DNA from: Collinsella aerofaciens
GTDB taxonomy: Bacteria > Actinomycetota > Coriobacteriia > Coriobacteriales > Coriobacteriaceae
Direction of reading: 5' to 3'
NCBI RefSeq assembly: GCF_005845035.1
Contig: NZ_SPFO01000002.1
Span: 51,690-115,689 of the forward strand
Length of the DNA stretch: 64,000 nucleotides
Positions 40,706 through 48,879 of the stretch are shown here, in pieces. Position numbers and translations under genes: made by a program. The first letter of the stretch is position 1, and every line of letters starts with the position of its first letter. Below the pieces are notes generated by a model. That model did no database searches. It worked only from the letters and a program-made list of their open reading frames with translations, and was not told the DNA's origin.

Positions 40706-41999
40706 TGGTCGGCGATATAGCCCAAAGCGACGGCGGTATAGGCCGCGGCACCGAGGGGAAGCTCGGCATCGTTAAAACGTGCCTTGGGATGGTGCTGGGC
40801 AAAGTGTTCGTCCGTGTCGGTTACGGCCGCGCCCACGGTAAAGTACGCACTCGGAATCTCGCTCGAGATAAGCGCGAAGTCTTCACTCGCCATGGCATGG
40901 AAAAGCGACAAGAAAGCCGCCTTGGGCAGCACTGCGCCCACGTAGCCAAGCGACGCCTGGGTCATATCGCTGTCGAGTACAAGCGGCGGAACATCCGAAA
41001 GCGTCTCGATGGTCGCCGGCGTACGATATGTTGCGACAACGCCGTTAACGACCTCGGCGATGCGGGTCTTGAGGTGAGCCATGAGCTCAACATCAAAGCC
41101 GCGCAGCGTTCCCTCGAGCACGCAGGTGTCGGGGATGACGTTGGCCGCCAGGCCGCCAGCAAACTTACCGACGGTAAGTGCGACCTCCTTGGCCGCCGGC
41201 ACTTCGCGAGCGATGAGCTCCTGAAGCGCCAGATGCACATGGACGCCGGCCGTGTGATGGGGTCGATGCAAATCTCGGGGCTCGAGCCATGGCCGCCCTT
41301 GCCCTGAAGCGTGATGCGAAAACCGTACACGCCCGAAAGCGCCGGGCTCCCATAGAGCACCAGGCCGAGCGGCGATTGGCTGTTGACGTGCATGGCAAAG
41401 GCAGCCTGGGGGCGCGGGTTCTGCAGCAGGCCATCGGCGATGGCAGCGCGCGCCCCTTCAAAGGTCTCCTCGCCCGGCTGGAACAGCAACTTCACCGTGG
41501 CGTTGGCCTCCACAAGCTCGGCCTCGCGGGCCTTGAGCAAACGGGCCGCACCGAGCAGTGCCGTCGCGTGCATATCGTGACCGCAAGCATGCATGCAGCC
41601 ATTGGTGGATGCAAAGGGCTCGCCGGATTCCTCGACAACGGGCAGGGCATCCATATCGCCTCGGAGCATGACGACCGTTCCGGCCTGCTCGTCCTTGCAC
41701 GTGCCATTGCCCTGAGCGGCCGCGGCCGCACCGGCACCGATCAGGCCAACGACGCAGGAACCGTCGACGAGCGTGGTATGGGGGATGTCCATCTCGTCCA
41801 GACGTGCCTGGATATAGGCAGACGTCTGCGGAAGATTGTTACCGAGCTCAGGCATCTGGTGTAGATCGTGTCGCCACGCAGCGAGCTCGTCTGCAAAAGC
41901 CCGAGCTTCTGCGACAAGACCGTCACCGATAGCGGTCTGCGCCGCTGTGGTAGCCTGAGGCGCTGGTTGCGGTTGAAAATCGGACAGAGCTGATGCCAT
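40699..41999 (-). pseudogene. M20 family amidohydrolase, frameshifted
   Basis: The N-terminal part has the metal-binding GCMHACGHDMHATALL, FQPGEETFEGA and GHGSSPEICIDPIT. After this, at about 41252-41255, the frame changes: the continuation TAGVHVHLALQELIAREVPA through HAMASEDFALIS to IADHR is in another frame. The junction reads CACACGG on the minus strand, where CACGG would restore the frame, so a 2-base AC duplication is the likely cause. Intact relatives hydrolyse N-acyl amino acids (hippurate hydrolase-like). The start at 41999 has GGAGG. Sequencing error is the main alternative. Confidence 0.82.
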
Positions 42000-42083
42000 A
42001 GAAGCCCTCCAGTAACGTTTTTGCAGCACGCACTTTGATAGCGTAAAGTGCAAGGTACAACTGTAAGGGCATGACATAAAAAT

Positions 42084-42102
42084 GCCGCCCTGGGAGGGCG
42101 GC
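42084..42102 (-). terminator. Intrinsic terminator of the DMT transporter gene
   Basis: The stem GCCGCCCT/AGGGCGGC with a 3-base loop is followed on the minus strand by ATTTTTATG, 12 bp after the stop. Confidence 0.85.
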
Positions 42103-42114
42103 GCAACAAGTTGT

Positions 42115-43098
42115 TTACAATTGCGGGTGTGATTTTCGGCGCAAGAAATCGAAATGCGTCTCGCTCAAGATAATCGAAAGAAAGATGAGCGCGAAGCCGG
42201 CGAGCAGGCGCGAGGTGAGCGCCTCCCCCATCAGCAGCACCGAGAACAGCACGCCCGAAGGCGACTCCATCGAAAGGAGCAGTGAGCCCGTCGAGGCCGA
42301 GACATGCGCCAGGCCGACGTTTTGGATGAGCAGAGCCGCGCATGTGCAACCAACCGAGAGAAACGCCATCGCGCTGATAAAGCTCGGCGTCCACACGGAC
42401 AGAGGCGCTTGGGTCTCGAATAGCAGCGACGTTGCCAGGCTCAGCACGCCGTTGCCCACAAACATCCAAAACGTGATGACGTTGATGTCCATTTTGCGAC
42501 CGTACTTGGCAGTCACCGCCATCTGGATGGCGAAAAAGACCGCACCCGCCAGCGTAATGACATCACCGATGTTGAATTCAACGCTATCGAGCGCCACCAA
42601 GCCAACGCCCGCCAAGCACAGCAGCGCCGCGCCCAGGTTATAGCGGGTGAGTTTTTCGCCGCTCAGAAAATAGCTCGCGAACGGCACAACGATGCAATAC
42701 GTGCCCGTCAAAAAAGCATTCTTGCCCGCCGTGGTGTGCGCCAGACCGACTGTCTGCAGGGCGTAGGCGGCCCACATAAGTGCGCCCATGCCAAGTCCGA
42801 CGATAAGGTTGCGGGCGTTGAGGTGCGCGATGATGCGCTTGTGGAAGATGAAAAACATGACCAACGCCGCAGGCAGAAAGCGCACGTAGAGCAGTTCGAA
42901 CACCGGAATGGTGTCGAGCGCGTCCTTCATGGTCGTAAAGGAGTAGCCCCAGACGACTGCCACCGAAAGCAGCAGGACTTTCCAGAACAGCGGCGAGCGA
43001 GCGCCGGCGCCGCGGGAGGTGCCGCCCGCGCCCAGGTCCTCGCGAGCAACAGGGCTATCGGGCATCATTTCGATATTGTCAGTGGCATGCTGGGCCAT
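42115..43098 (-). CDS. DMT superfamily transporter (EamA repeats)
   Basis: This 327-residue membrane protein has ten helices in two EamA halves (LLLSVAVVWGYSFTTMKDAL; LLSVGCTCAALLIQNVGL region; ATTGSLLLSMESPSGVLFSVLL-like second signature, here ASTGSLLLSMESP). Members export amino acids or other small metabolites; the substrate is not visible. The N-terminal 35 residues are polar and longer than usual. GAGGAT precedes the ATG. It stands upstream of the broken amidohydrolase on the same strand but has its own terminator. Confidence 0.87.
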   Translation of the reverse strand: MAQHATDNIEMMPDSPVAREDLGAGGTSRGAGARSPLFWKVLLLSVAVVWGYSFTTMKDALDTIPVFELLYVRFLPAALVMFFIFHKRIIAHLNARNLIVGLGMGALMWAAYALQTVGLAHTTAGKNAFLTGTYCIVVPFASYFLSGEKLTRYNLGAALLCLAGVGLVALDSVEFNIGDVITLAGAVFFAIQMAVTAKYGRKMDINVITFWMFVGNGVLSLATSLLFETQAPLSVWTPSFISAMAFLSVGCTCAALLIQNVGLAHVSASTGSLLLSMESPSGVLFSVLLMGEALTSRLLAGFALIFLSIILSETHFDFLRRKSHPQL

Positions 43099-43292
43099 AG
43101 GGCATCCTCGCGCTCAATCTGGGCGTGGTGTCCGCACGCGCATGGCTGCGTGCCGCCTCATGGTCAAATAAAAGCAGGGCGCACCGGACCCCCGGCACGC
43201 CCCGCTACTGTAGCAACAACCGGCGTTGCATCGCAATCCAGCCCACTAAAGTACCGACTTGAATAACCTCGATGTTCCGTCAACGTCAGCGA

Positions 43293-43432
43293 AAACGGCC
43301 CCAAGCGAGCAAGGTGACGTGAAATGAAAGGGCGCTGACCTTCTGGTCGCGCCCTTGAAATTGAACGTCAGATTGCCGCTTGGGGCCGTTTGCAGCGTCG
43401 AGCCGTTACGCGGTTTGGTAAAACCGCGTAAC
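43293..43432 (-). ncRNA. Family B nested palindrome, copy 1, directly after a yhgE gene
   Basis: The outer arms 43293-43307/43377-43391 are a perfect 15 bp. Next come TGACGT/ACGTCA (43315-43320/43365-43370), loop edges GAAATGA and GAAATTGA, AAGGGCG/CGCCCTT, and the tip GACC-TTCT-GGTC (43337-43348). The linker GCAGCGTCGA (43392-43401) follows, then a 12-bp hairpin GTTACGCGGTTT/AAACCGCGTAAC (43405-43432) that touches the stop codon. Linker and hairpin recur unchanged after htpG. The rest of the gap to the DMT gene (43099-43292) shows nothing else. Confidence 0.6.
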
Positions 43433-45621
43433 TAGATTAATTTGGTTGATTCCAGCTTTTCGATGATCCAGTCGTTGGCTTTGATGACCGGGCGGCGGAA
43501 GACGACGCCCAGGGCCAGTGACGGAATCAGATAGCTCGCCAGAATGCCTAGCTCAATCCAATACTCCATATGGTAGGCACCGGCCATGGCGGCATGCATG
43601 GCGTTGATGCCGTGGGTGAACGGCAGGAACGGATAGATCGCCTGGAACACGGGGCCGGTCATCTCGATGGGGAACGTGCCGCCCGAACCGCCGACCTGCA
43701 TGACCAGCAGCACAACGGCGAGCGCCTTGCCGATATCGCCAAACGAAACCGTAAGCGTGTAGACGATATTGGAGAACACGAGACTCGCGACCCAGCCCGC
43801 CAGCACAAACTGCAGCGGGTCGTCGCACTGGATGCCAAAGAACAGGATGTCGCCCGCACACACGAGCGTTGCCTGCAGCAGGGCCAGACCGCCAAAGAAC
43901 AGGTAGCGGCCCAGGTAGATCTCGTGCAGGCGCACGGGGATGAGCTCGTTGATAAGCTCATCGTCAACCGAGACCTTCATCATGGCCGCCAGCACAATCG
44001 AGCCCACCCAGAGCGACAGAATCGTGTAGAACGGTGCCATGGCCGAACCGTAGTTGCGAATCGGATAGACCGGCTTGCGATCGAGCGCGACGGGGCCGGA
44101 AAGCGACACGGCCAGACCCTCGGGATCATTGCCGATCATCGTCTTGATCGTAGCGAGGTCATCCGACATCAAGGCGCCGTCGAGCTCGTCCTTAAACGCG
44201 CTGATCTTGTCCGACGCCTCGCCCAGCTGATCAGAAGCCTTGTTGACCAGCTTTGCAGCCTTGGAGAGGCCCTTTGCCAGCGAACCGGATGCGTCGGTCA
44301 GGCCGCCTACGGCGCTATCCAGGTCGCCCGAGATGCCATCAAGCGAGTCCAGAATGCCCGAAACCGTCTTCTTGAGCTCCTTGGCCTTAACCGAGAACGT
44401 GGAATCGTAATCGGATTTGGCACCCGCGATGCCGGCCTTGGCATCAGCGATGGCCTGATCGACCTCGGCACGCGAGTTGTTGACCTCGGCCATGCTATCG
44501 GAGAGAGACTTCGCGGTAGCCGCCAGATCCTTGGCATTGTTGCGGTACTCAACGGCGATTCTGCCCAGCGACGTCGCGGCGGACTTGAGGCCGTCCTTCA
44601 AATTCTCATCGCTCACCTGGTCGGCAAGGCTGCGGAGCTGATCGGCCATCGCATCGATATCCTTGGCGCGCGCATTGAGGGCCGCAGCGGCATCGTTGAG
44701 TTGGGACACCGTAAGGTCGACATGCTGGTTTGCGGTGTCGAACGCCTTCGCGAGCTCGGCAGACACATTGTCGAACGAACCAGCACTTCCATCGATTGCG
44801 GCATCGATGGCATCGTTTGCCGCCTTAAGCGCTTCTTTGGAATCATCGATGCCGCTTTTGGCATGTTCCATGAGCTGCTTTGTCGACTCATCGACCGTGC
44901 CCGTCTGCTTGAGCATGCCGCTCGCCGACGTCAGCGAATCGGACGTGGAGCTCAAAATGCCCGCCAGCGACGAAGCATTTGCCTGAACGTCTCGCAGGTC
45001 CTCAATCGAATCGCCAAGCGTCGAGGACAGGTTGGCGATAAAGTTGCTGACCTGGTCGGTGCTCATGTAATCGAGCAGGCTGGACACCGTCTTAAGACCG
45101 ATGCTCGTAATGGTCTCGGTAAAAGTTTCGTTAACCTGGCTCTGAACGGCACTCGAACCCTTCTCGGTCACGATCTGCGCAATGGCGTTGGCCTTCTGGT
45201 TCTCGTAAAACTCGATATCGGCGTGTTTCACGTCGGTCGAGAAAAGCGTCATCATGTCGGAGCTAAAGCTCTTGGGGATTACGACGGCCGCATAGTAAGC
45301 GCCCGACTTAACGCCCTCGATAGCCTTTTCGCGATTGTTGAGCACAACCCAATCGAAGCTCTCGTTGCCGCGTAGGGTGGCGGTCACGTTTTCGCCCACG
45401 TTAACCTCGACGGGGATCAAATCGCTCTCGTAACCCTCATCGGTGTTGACCACGGCGATCTTAAGATTGCCGGTGTTGCCGTACGGATCCCAGCTGCCGG
45501 CGATGTTAAACCACGCGTACAGACACGGTACGATAATGAGGCCCATCACGACAACCAAGCCGATCACGGAGCGAGACACGTTTTGGACATCGCGCTTAAA
45601 CAGATGCAGGATGTTCTTCAT
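43432..45621 (-). CDS. YhgE/Pip domain membrane protein
   Basis: This 729-residue protein has an N-terminal transmembrane helix (VIGLVVVMGLIIVPCLYAWF), the YhgE signature NIAGSWDPYGNTGNLKIAVV, a long extracellular coiled-coil region (about 190-500) rich in Ala, Asp and Ser, and five C-terminal helices. YhgE/Pip proteins act as phage receptors in lactococci and are related to type VII secretion EsaA, but the cell function is unknown. It follows its paralogue directly (stop TAA then ATG) with GGAGG, so the two are co-translated. A family B element begins at the stop. Confidence 0.88.
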   Translation of the reverse strand: MKNILHLFKRDVQNVSRSVIGLVVVMGLIIVPCLYAWFNIAGSWDPYGNTGNLKIAVVNTDEGYESDLIPVEVNVGENVTATLRGNESFDWVVLNNREKAIEGVKSGAYYAAVVIPKSFSSDMMTLFSTDVKHADIEFYENQKANAIAQIVTEKGSSAVQSQVNETFTETITSIGLKTVSSLLDYMSTDQVSNFIANLSSTLGDSIEDLRDVQANASSLAGILSSTSDSLTSASGMLKQTGTVDESTKQLMEHAKSGIDDSKEALKAANDAIDAAIDGSAGSFDNVSAELAKAFDTANQHVDLTVSQLNDAAAALNARAKDIDAMADQLRSLADQVSDENLKDGLKSAATSLGRIAVEYRNNAKDLAATAKSLSDSMAEVNNSRAEVDQAIADAKAGIAGAKSDYDSTFSVKAKELKKTVSGILDSLDGISGDLDSAVGGLTDASGSLAKGLSKAAKLVNKASDQLGEASDKISAFKDELDGALMSDDLATIKTMIGNDPEGLAVSLSGPVALDRKPVYPIRNYGSAMAPFYTILSLWVGSIVLAAMMKVSVDDELINELIPVRLHEIYLGRYLFFGGLALLQATLVCAGDILFFGIQCDDPLQFVLAGWVASLVFSNIVYTLTVSFGDIGKALAVVLLVMQVGGSGGTFPIEMTGPVFQAIYPFLPFTHGINAMHAAMAGAYHMEYWIELGILASYLIPSLALGVVFRRPVIKANDWIIEKLESTKLI

Positions 45622-48438
45622 TTATGCCTCACCTCCTTTGGAGTGCTTGCCAAGCGCGGTGGTATCTCCATCATTTGTGGCTGTGCTGTCGCTGCCCTGA
45701 GATTTATGGTGCGAGCCGATATGCGGCAAGCGGCCCGTGGACTGATCGCCGCCCTTGGCACCACGCTCGCTGGCGTTGAGGCCAAACATGTGGCGGGCGG
45801 CAGGAATGGCGGCCGTGTGTTCGCGCATCTCGCGACGCAGGTCCTCATCCGAAAGCGCCGAGATGCGCATCTGGGTATTGAGGCTCGCTCGGATATATTC
45901 GATATTGATCAGCCAGCCGCAGATGGCAATAACCGAGATGATCCAAATGACAAGCAGGATGATCTTGCCGTTATTGTCGATATCGAGAACCGTCGACAGG
46001 ACAAAGAGCAGGACCTGAACGCCCACCACGGCGGCAAAACCGCCCTTGATGTAGTACGGGTAGCGATGTTCAAAGGCGACCGCATGATCGAGCAGTTCGC
46101 GACGGTACGAATCGGAATCGAGCATGACGCGCATGGCCGTGCGCAGCGAGTAGCGCTGGCGCGGCAGGTCGTTGGACTCGCAAATCATCATACCGGTCGT
46201 GGAGAGCTGTTTATCAAAGAGCAGGTTAAGGTTGAGCAGCAGCGGACGCAGCTGCAGGCCGATAAAGAGCGCCACGATCAAGAACACGCCCAGAATGCAC
46301 AGGTTAAACAGGTAGTTGAACGAATACATGCCGCCGACCGTCTCGCGCAGCAGATTGATGCCGTAGGTAAAGGGCAGCAGCGGGTGCAGCCACTGGAAGA
46401 AGCCGGGCATCATCTCGATGGGATACATGCCCGACGAACCGGGAATCTGCACGATAACCAGGATGACGCCGATTGCCTTACCGATATGCTTAAACGTAGT
46501 AGATAGCGCATAAATGATGTTGACGTACGTAAACGAGATGGCGATGCCACCCAGCACGAACAGCAGCGGGTTGATGCACTGCACGCCAATCACCAGATCG
46601 CCCGCCGTCACGATGATGGCTTGGAGCGCGCCCAAGATCACCAGGAGCATCCAACGGCCGAAGTAGCCCTGGCGCGCCGTAAAGCTGCCAATGCCCTCGC
46701 GATCGACCTCGAGCTTGTAGATGGCGATGAGTACGTAACCGCCCACCCAAAGCGCCAGATTAGTGTAGAAGGGGGCGATGCCCGAGCCAAAGCTCTTGAC
46801 CGGATAGATTGACTTGGACGTCAACTCAACCGGAGACGCCATGAAATCTGCCACGTCATTGACATCGACGCCCATCAGATCGGCCAGCTCGCCCATGGAC
46901 TCGGAGGTCTGCAGCGCCGCGACGTCATTGGCGGCGGTTGCAAGCTTGTCCTGGACCTTGGCAAGCGAGGAATCGGTCTGGGACAGCGTGGTCTTGGCCT
47001 GGCCGAGCGTAGCGCTAAGCTGCGCCAACGTGCCGCGCGCATTTGCAAGTGTAGGTGTCATACCCGAGACGATACCGGTCAGGTCGCCCGAAACGGCAGC
47101 AAAAGAGTCGAGCGCGCTCGAGGCCTTCGGCAGCGCGTTTTGGCCCAAGTCCGTCTGGGCTTGGCCAAGGTTGGTCGCACCGGTATGAATTGCGTTATTG
47201 ATAGCGTCACTGGCACCCGAAACAGCCGCTGCGTCATTCGCCATGGCGCTCGACTGCGCGGACAGACCGTCCTTGATGCTCTGAAGCTTTTCATTCTGCT
47301 CTCGAAGCAAATCGATGGTCGATACAATGCGCGCGTCAATTTCCTCGGAACCTGTCGACGTGTCATTGGCGAGAATCTCTAAGTGCCCGATAACGGCCTT
47401 ATTGTGGTCGATCGTCGCTTGGAGAGACTCGAGCGAGTTGTCGATACGGGTGGTCGTAGATGTGACCGTGCCCGTCAGCTTGCCGATGGCAGCGTTCGCA
47501 GAGGCTGACGTCTTGGTGAGCGCAAGGCTGCCTTCCGAGAGCGCCTTGGAGAGCGAGGCGACAGAGTTGCCCGCCGTGGCGCGAGCCTCGCCCAGCAGGT
47601 CATTGCCCTGGGAGATCGCCTGCGTCAGCGACGGCGCCTGACCCTGCAGACCGGCAAGTGCCGCATCTGCCGAGGCAATGGAACCACTCGTCTTATCGAT
47701 GGCGGCATTCATGTCGCCAATCGAATCACGCACTTCGCCCAACGTATCGGAAGCCTCTGATACCGAACCGGCCAACGAATCCTGAGTCTGGGTTGCCTTG
47801 TCCTTTAAATCGACTCCGGCATCCTTGGCAATACTGGCAACGGTCTCGCCCACCGTGGAGACAAATTCCGAGTTGATCTGCTCCTCGATGGTGTTTGCAC
47901 CGGTGTCGGTAACCTTGGGCGCAATAGCGCTCTTCTTCTCATTGACGTAGTACGTAAGCTTGGGCTGATGGTAGTTGCCGTCGAGCATCGAAACCAGGTT
48001 ATCCGAGAAGTTCTTGGGGACTACGATGGCCGCATAGTACTCACCGCTCTCGACGCCCTCTTTGGCATCGGCCGCAGAATCGACGAAGGTCCAGCCCAGC
48101 TGATCGTTCTCCTTGAGCTGATCGACGACCTGATCGCCCGCGTTGAGCTCGCCCACCAGGTCGTTTTGGGTGCCCCGATCGTTGTTGGCGATGGCAATCT
48201 TGATGCCCTGGGTGTTTCCGTACGGATCCCAGTTGGCCACGATGTTGTACCAGGCATACAGCGAGGGAATAACGCACACGCCAAGGGTAACCACCAAGGC
48301 GACGGGGTTCACAAGCAGTCGCTTAATGTCGCGCTTAAATATCGCAAAGGAGACCTTTGCATTGGATAGTTTGCTGCCGAGACTCACGCTTGGACCATCC
48401 ATCCTGTCGTTGAATCGAATCGTACTATCGATAACCAT
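45622..48438 (-). CDS. YhgE/Pip domain membrane protein, long paralogue
   Basis: It has the same plan as the next gene: an N-terminal helix (ALVVTLGVCVIPSLYAWYNI), NWDPYGNTQGIKIAIANND, a long coiled-coil ectodomain and C-terminal helices. An extra C-terminal part of about 200 residues carries two more helices (VQVLLFVLSTVLDI; IILLVIWIISVIAICGWLI) and a hydrophilic tail rich in His, Gly and Ser. The start is uncertain: ATG 48438 is taken, and ATG 48402 is also possible; neither has a clear Shine-Dalgarno. It is probably the first gene of a two-gene operon. The partner overlap suggests a hetero-complex. Confidence 0.85.
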   Translation of the reverse strand: MVIDSTIRFNDRMDGPSVSLGSKLSNAKVSFAIFKRDIKRLLVNPVALVVTLGVCVIPSLYAWYNIVANWDPYGNTQGIKIAIANNDRGTQNDLVGELNAGDQVVDQLKENDQLGWTFVDSAADAKEGVESGEYYAAIVVPKNFSDNLVSMLDGNYHQPKLTYYVNEKKSAIAPKVTDTGANTIEEQINSEFVSTVGETVASIAKDAGVDLKDKATQTQDSLAGSVSEASDTLGEVRDSIGDMNAAIDKTSGSIASADAALAGLQGQAPSLTQAISQGNDLLGEARATAGNSVASLSKALSEGSLALTKTSASANAAIGKLTGTVTSTTTRIDNSLESLQATIDHNKAVIGHLEILANDTSTGSEEIDARIVSTIDLLREQNEKLQSIKDGLSAQSSAMANDAAAVSGASDAINNAIHTGATNLGQAQTDLGQNALPKASSALDSFAAVSGDLTGIVSGMTPTLANARGTLAQLSATLGQAKTTLSQTDSSLAKVQDKLATAANDVAALQTSESMGELADLMGVDVNDVADFMASPVELTSKSIYPVKSFGSGIAPFYTNLALWVGGYVLIAIYKLEVDREGIGSFTARQGYFGRWMLLVILGALQAIIVTAGDLVIGVQCINPLLFVLGGIAISFTYVNIIYALSTTFKHIGKAIGVILVIVQIPGSSGMYPIEMMPGFFQWLHPLLPFTYGINLLRETVGGMYSFNYLFNLCILGVFLIVALFIGLQLRPLLLNLNLLFDKQLSTTGMMICESNDLPRQRYSLRTAMRVMLDSDSYRRELLDHAVAFEHRYPYYIKGGFAAVVGVQVLLFVLSTVLDIDNNGKIILLVIWIISVIAICGWLINIEYIRASLNTQMRISALSDEDLRREMREHTAAIPAARHMFGLNASERGAKGGDQSTGRLPHIGSHHKSQGSDSTATNDGDTTALGKHSKGGEA

Positions 48439-48518
48439 TGTACGTAAGCGCTTTAGCGTCTCAGAGCACAATGGTATTGAGTTTTGCGGGTAGCAATATA
48501 CTACGAAGACGAATTAAC

Positions 48519-48636
48519 GTACAGTTGTACAGTATCTTTAATTTCAGCAGGTCACAAAACCACAACCCGCACAAATTAGCAATTCAAATAGTCATCGGGG
48601 ACGTTCTTAAACGACTGGTCAAACAAGAACGCCCCC
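48519..48636. promoter_or_regulatory. Palindrome and hairpin upstream of the yhgE pair
   Basis: GTACAGTTGTAC (48519-48530) is a 12-bp dyad (GTACA/TGTAC) about 80 bp before the first yhgE gene and could be a TetR-type operator. A hairpin GGGGACGTTCTT/AAGAACGCCCCC (48597-48608/48625-48636) lies further out with one mismatch. The 410-bp gap between yhgE and htpG otherwise holds only the family B element. Confidence 0.4.
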
Positions 48637-48686
48637 AACGACTAGTTTGGACCACGGTAACATCGATGTTTTAGCAATGCCAGCGA

Positions 48687-48872
48687 GCGGGCGCCAGAGC
48701 GAACAAATTGGCATGAAAAGAGGACGGCATAGACCTTCTGGTCATGCCGTCCTCTTTGAATGACAAGTTGTCGCTCTGACGCCCGCGCAGCGTCGACTGG
48801 TCCGCCGTTCGTTAGAACGGCGGAACTGAGGGCAGCGTCGAGCTGTTACGCGGTTTGGTAAAACCGCGTAAC
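48687..48872 (-). ncRNA. Family B nested palindrome, copy 2, 8 bp past the htpG stop
   Basis: The outer arms 48687-48702/48771-48786 pair at 15 of 16 positions, the last being G-U on the minus strand. The inner helix is 13 bp (48718-48730/48744-48756), with CAT/ATG and the loop edges TGAAA/TTGAA outside it and the tip GACC-TTCT-GGTC (48732-48743). The linker GCAGCGTCGA occurs twice (48787-48796 and 48832-48841) around an extra 10-bp hairpin (48801-48824). The 12-bp GTTACGCGGTTT hairpin (48845-48872) follows. The repeated linker suggests a modular build. Confidence 0.6.
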
Positions 48873-48879
48873 TACCTAA

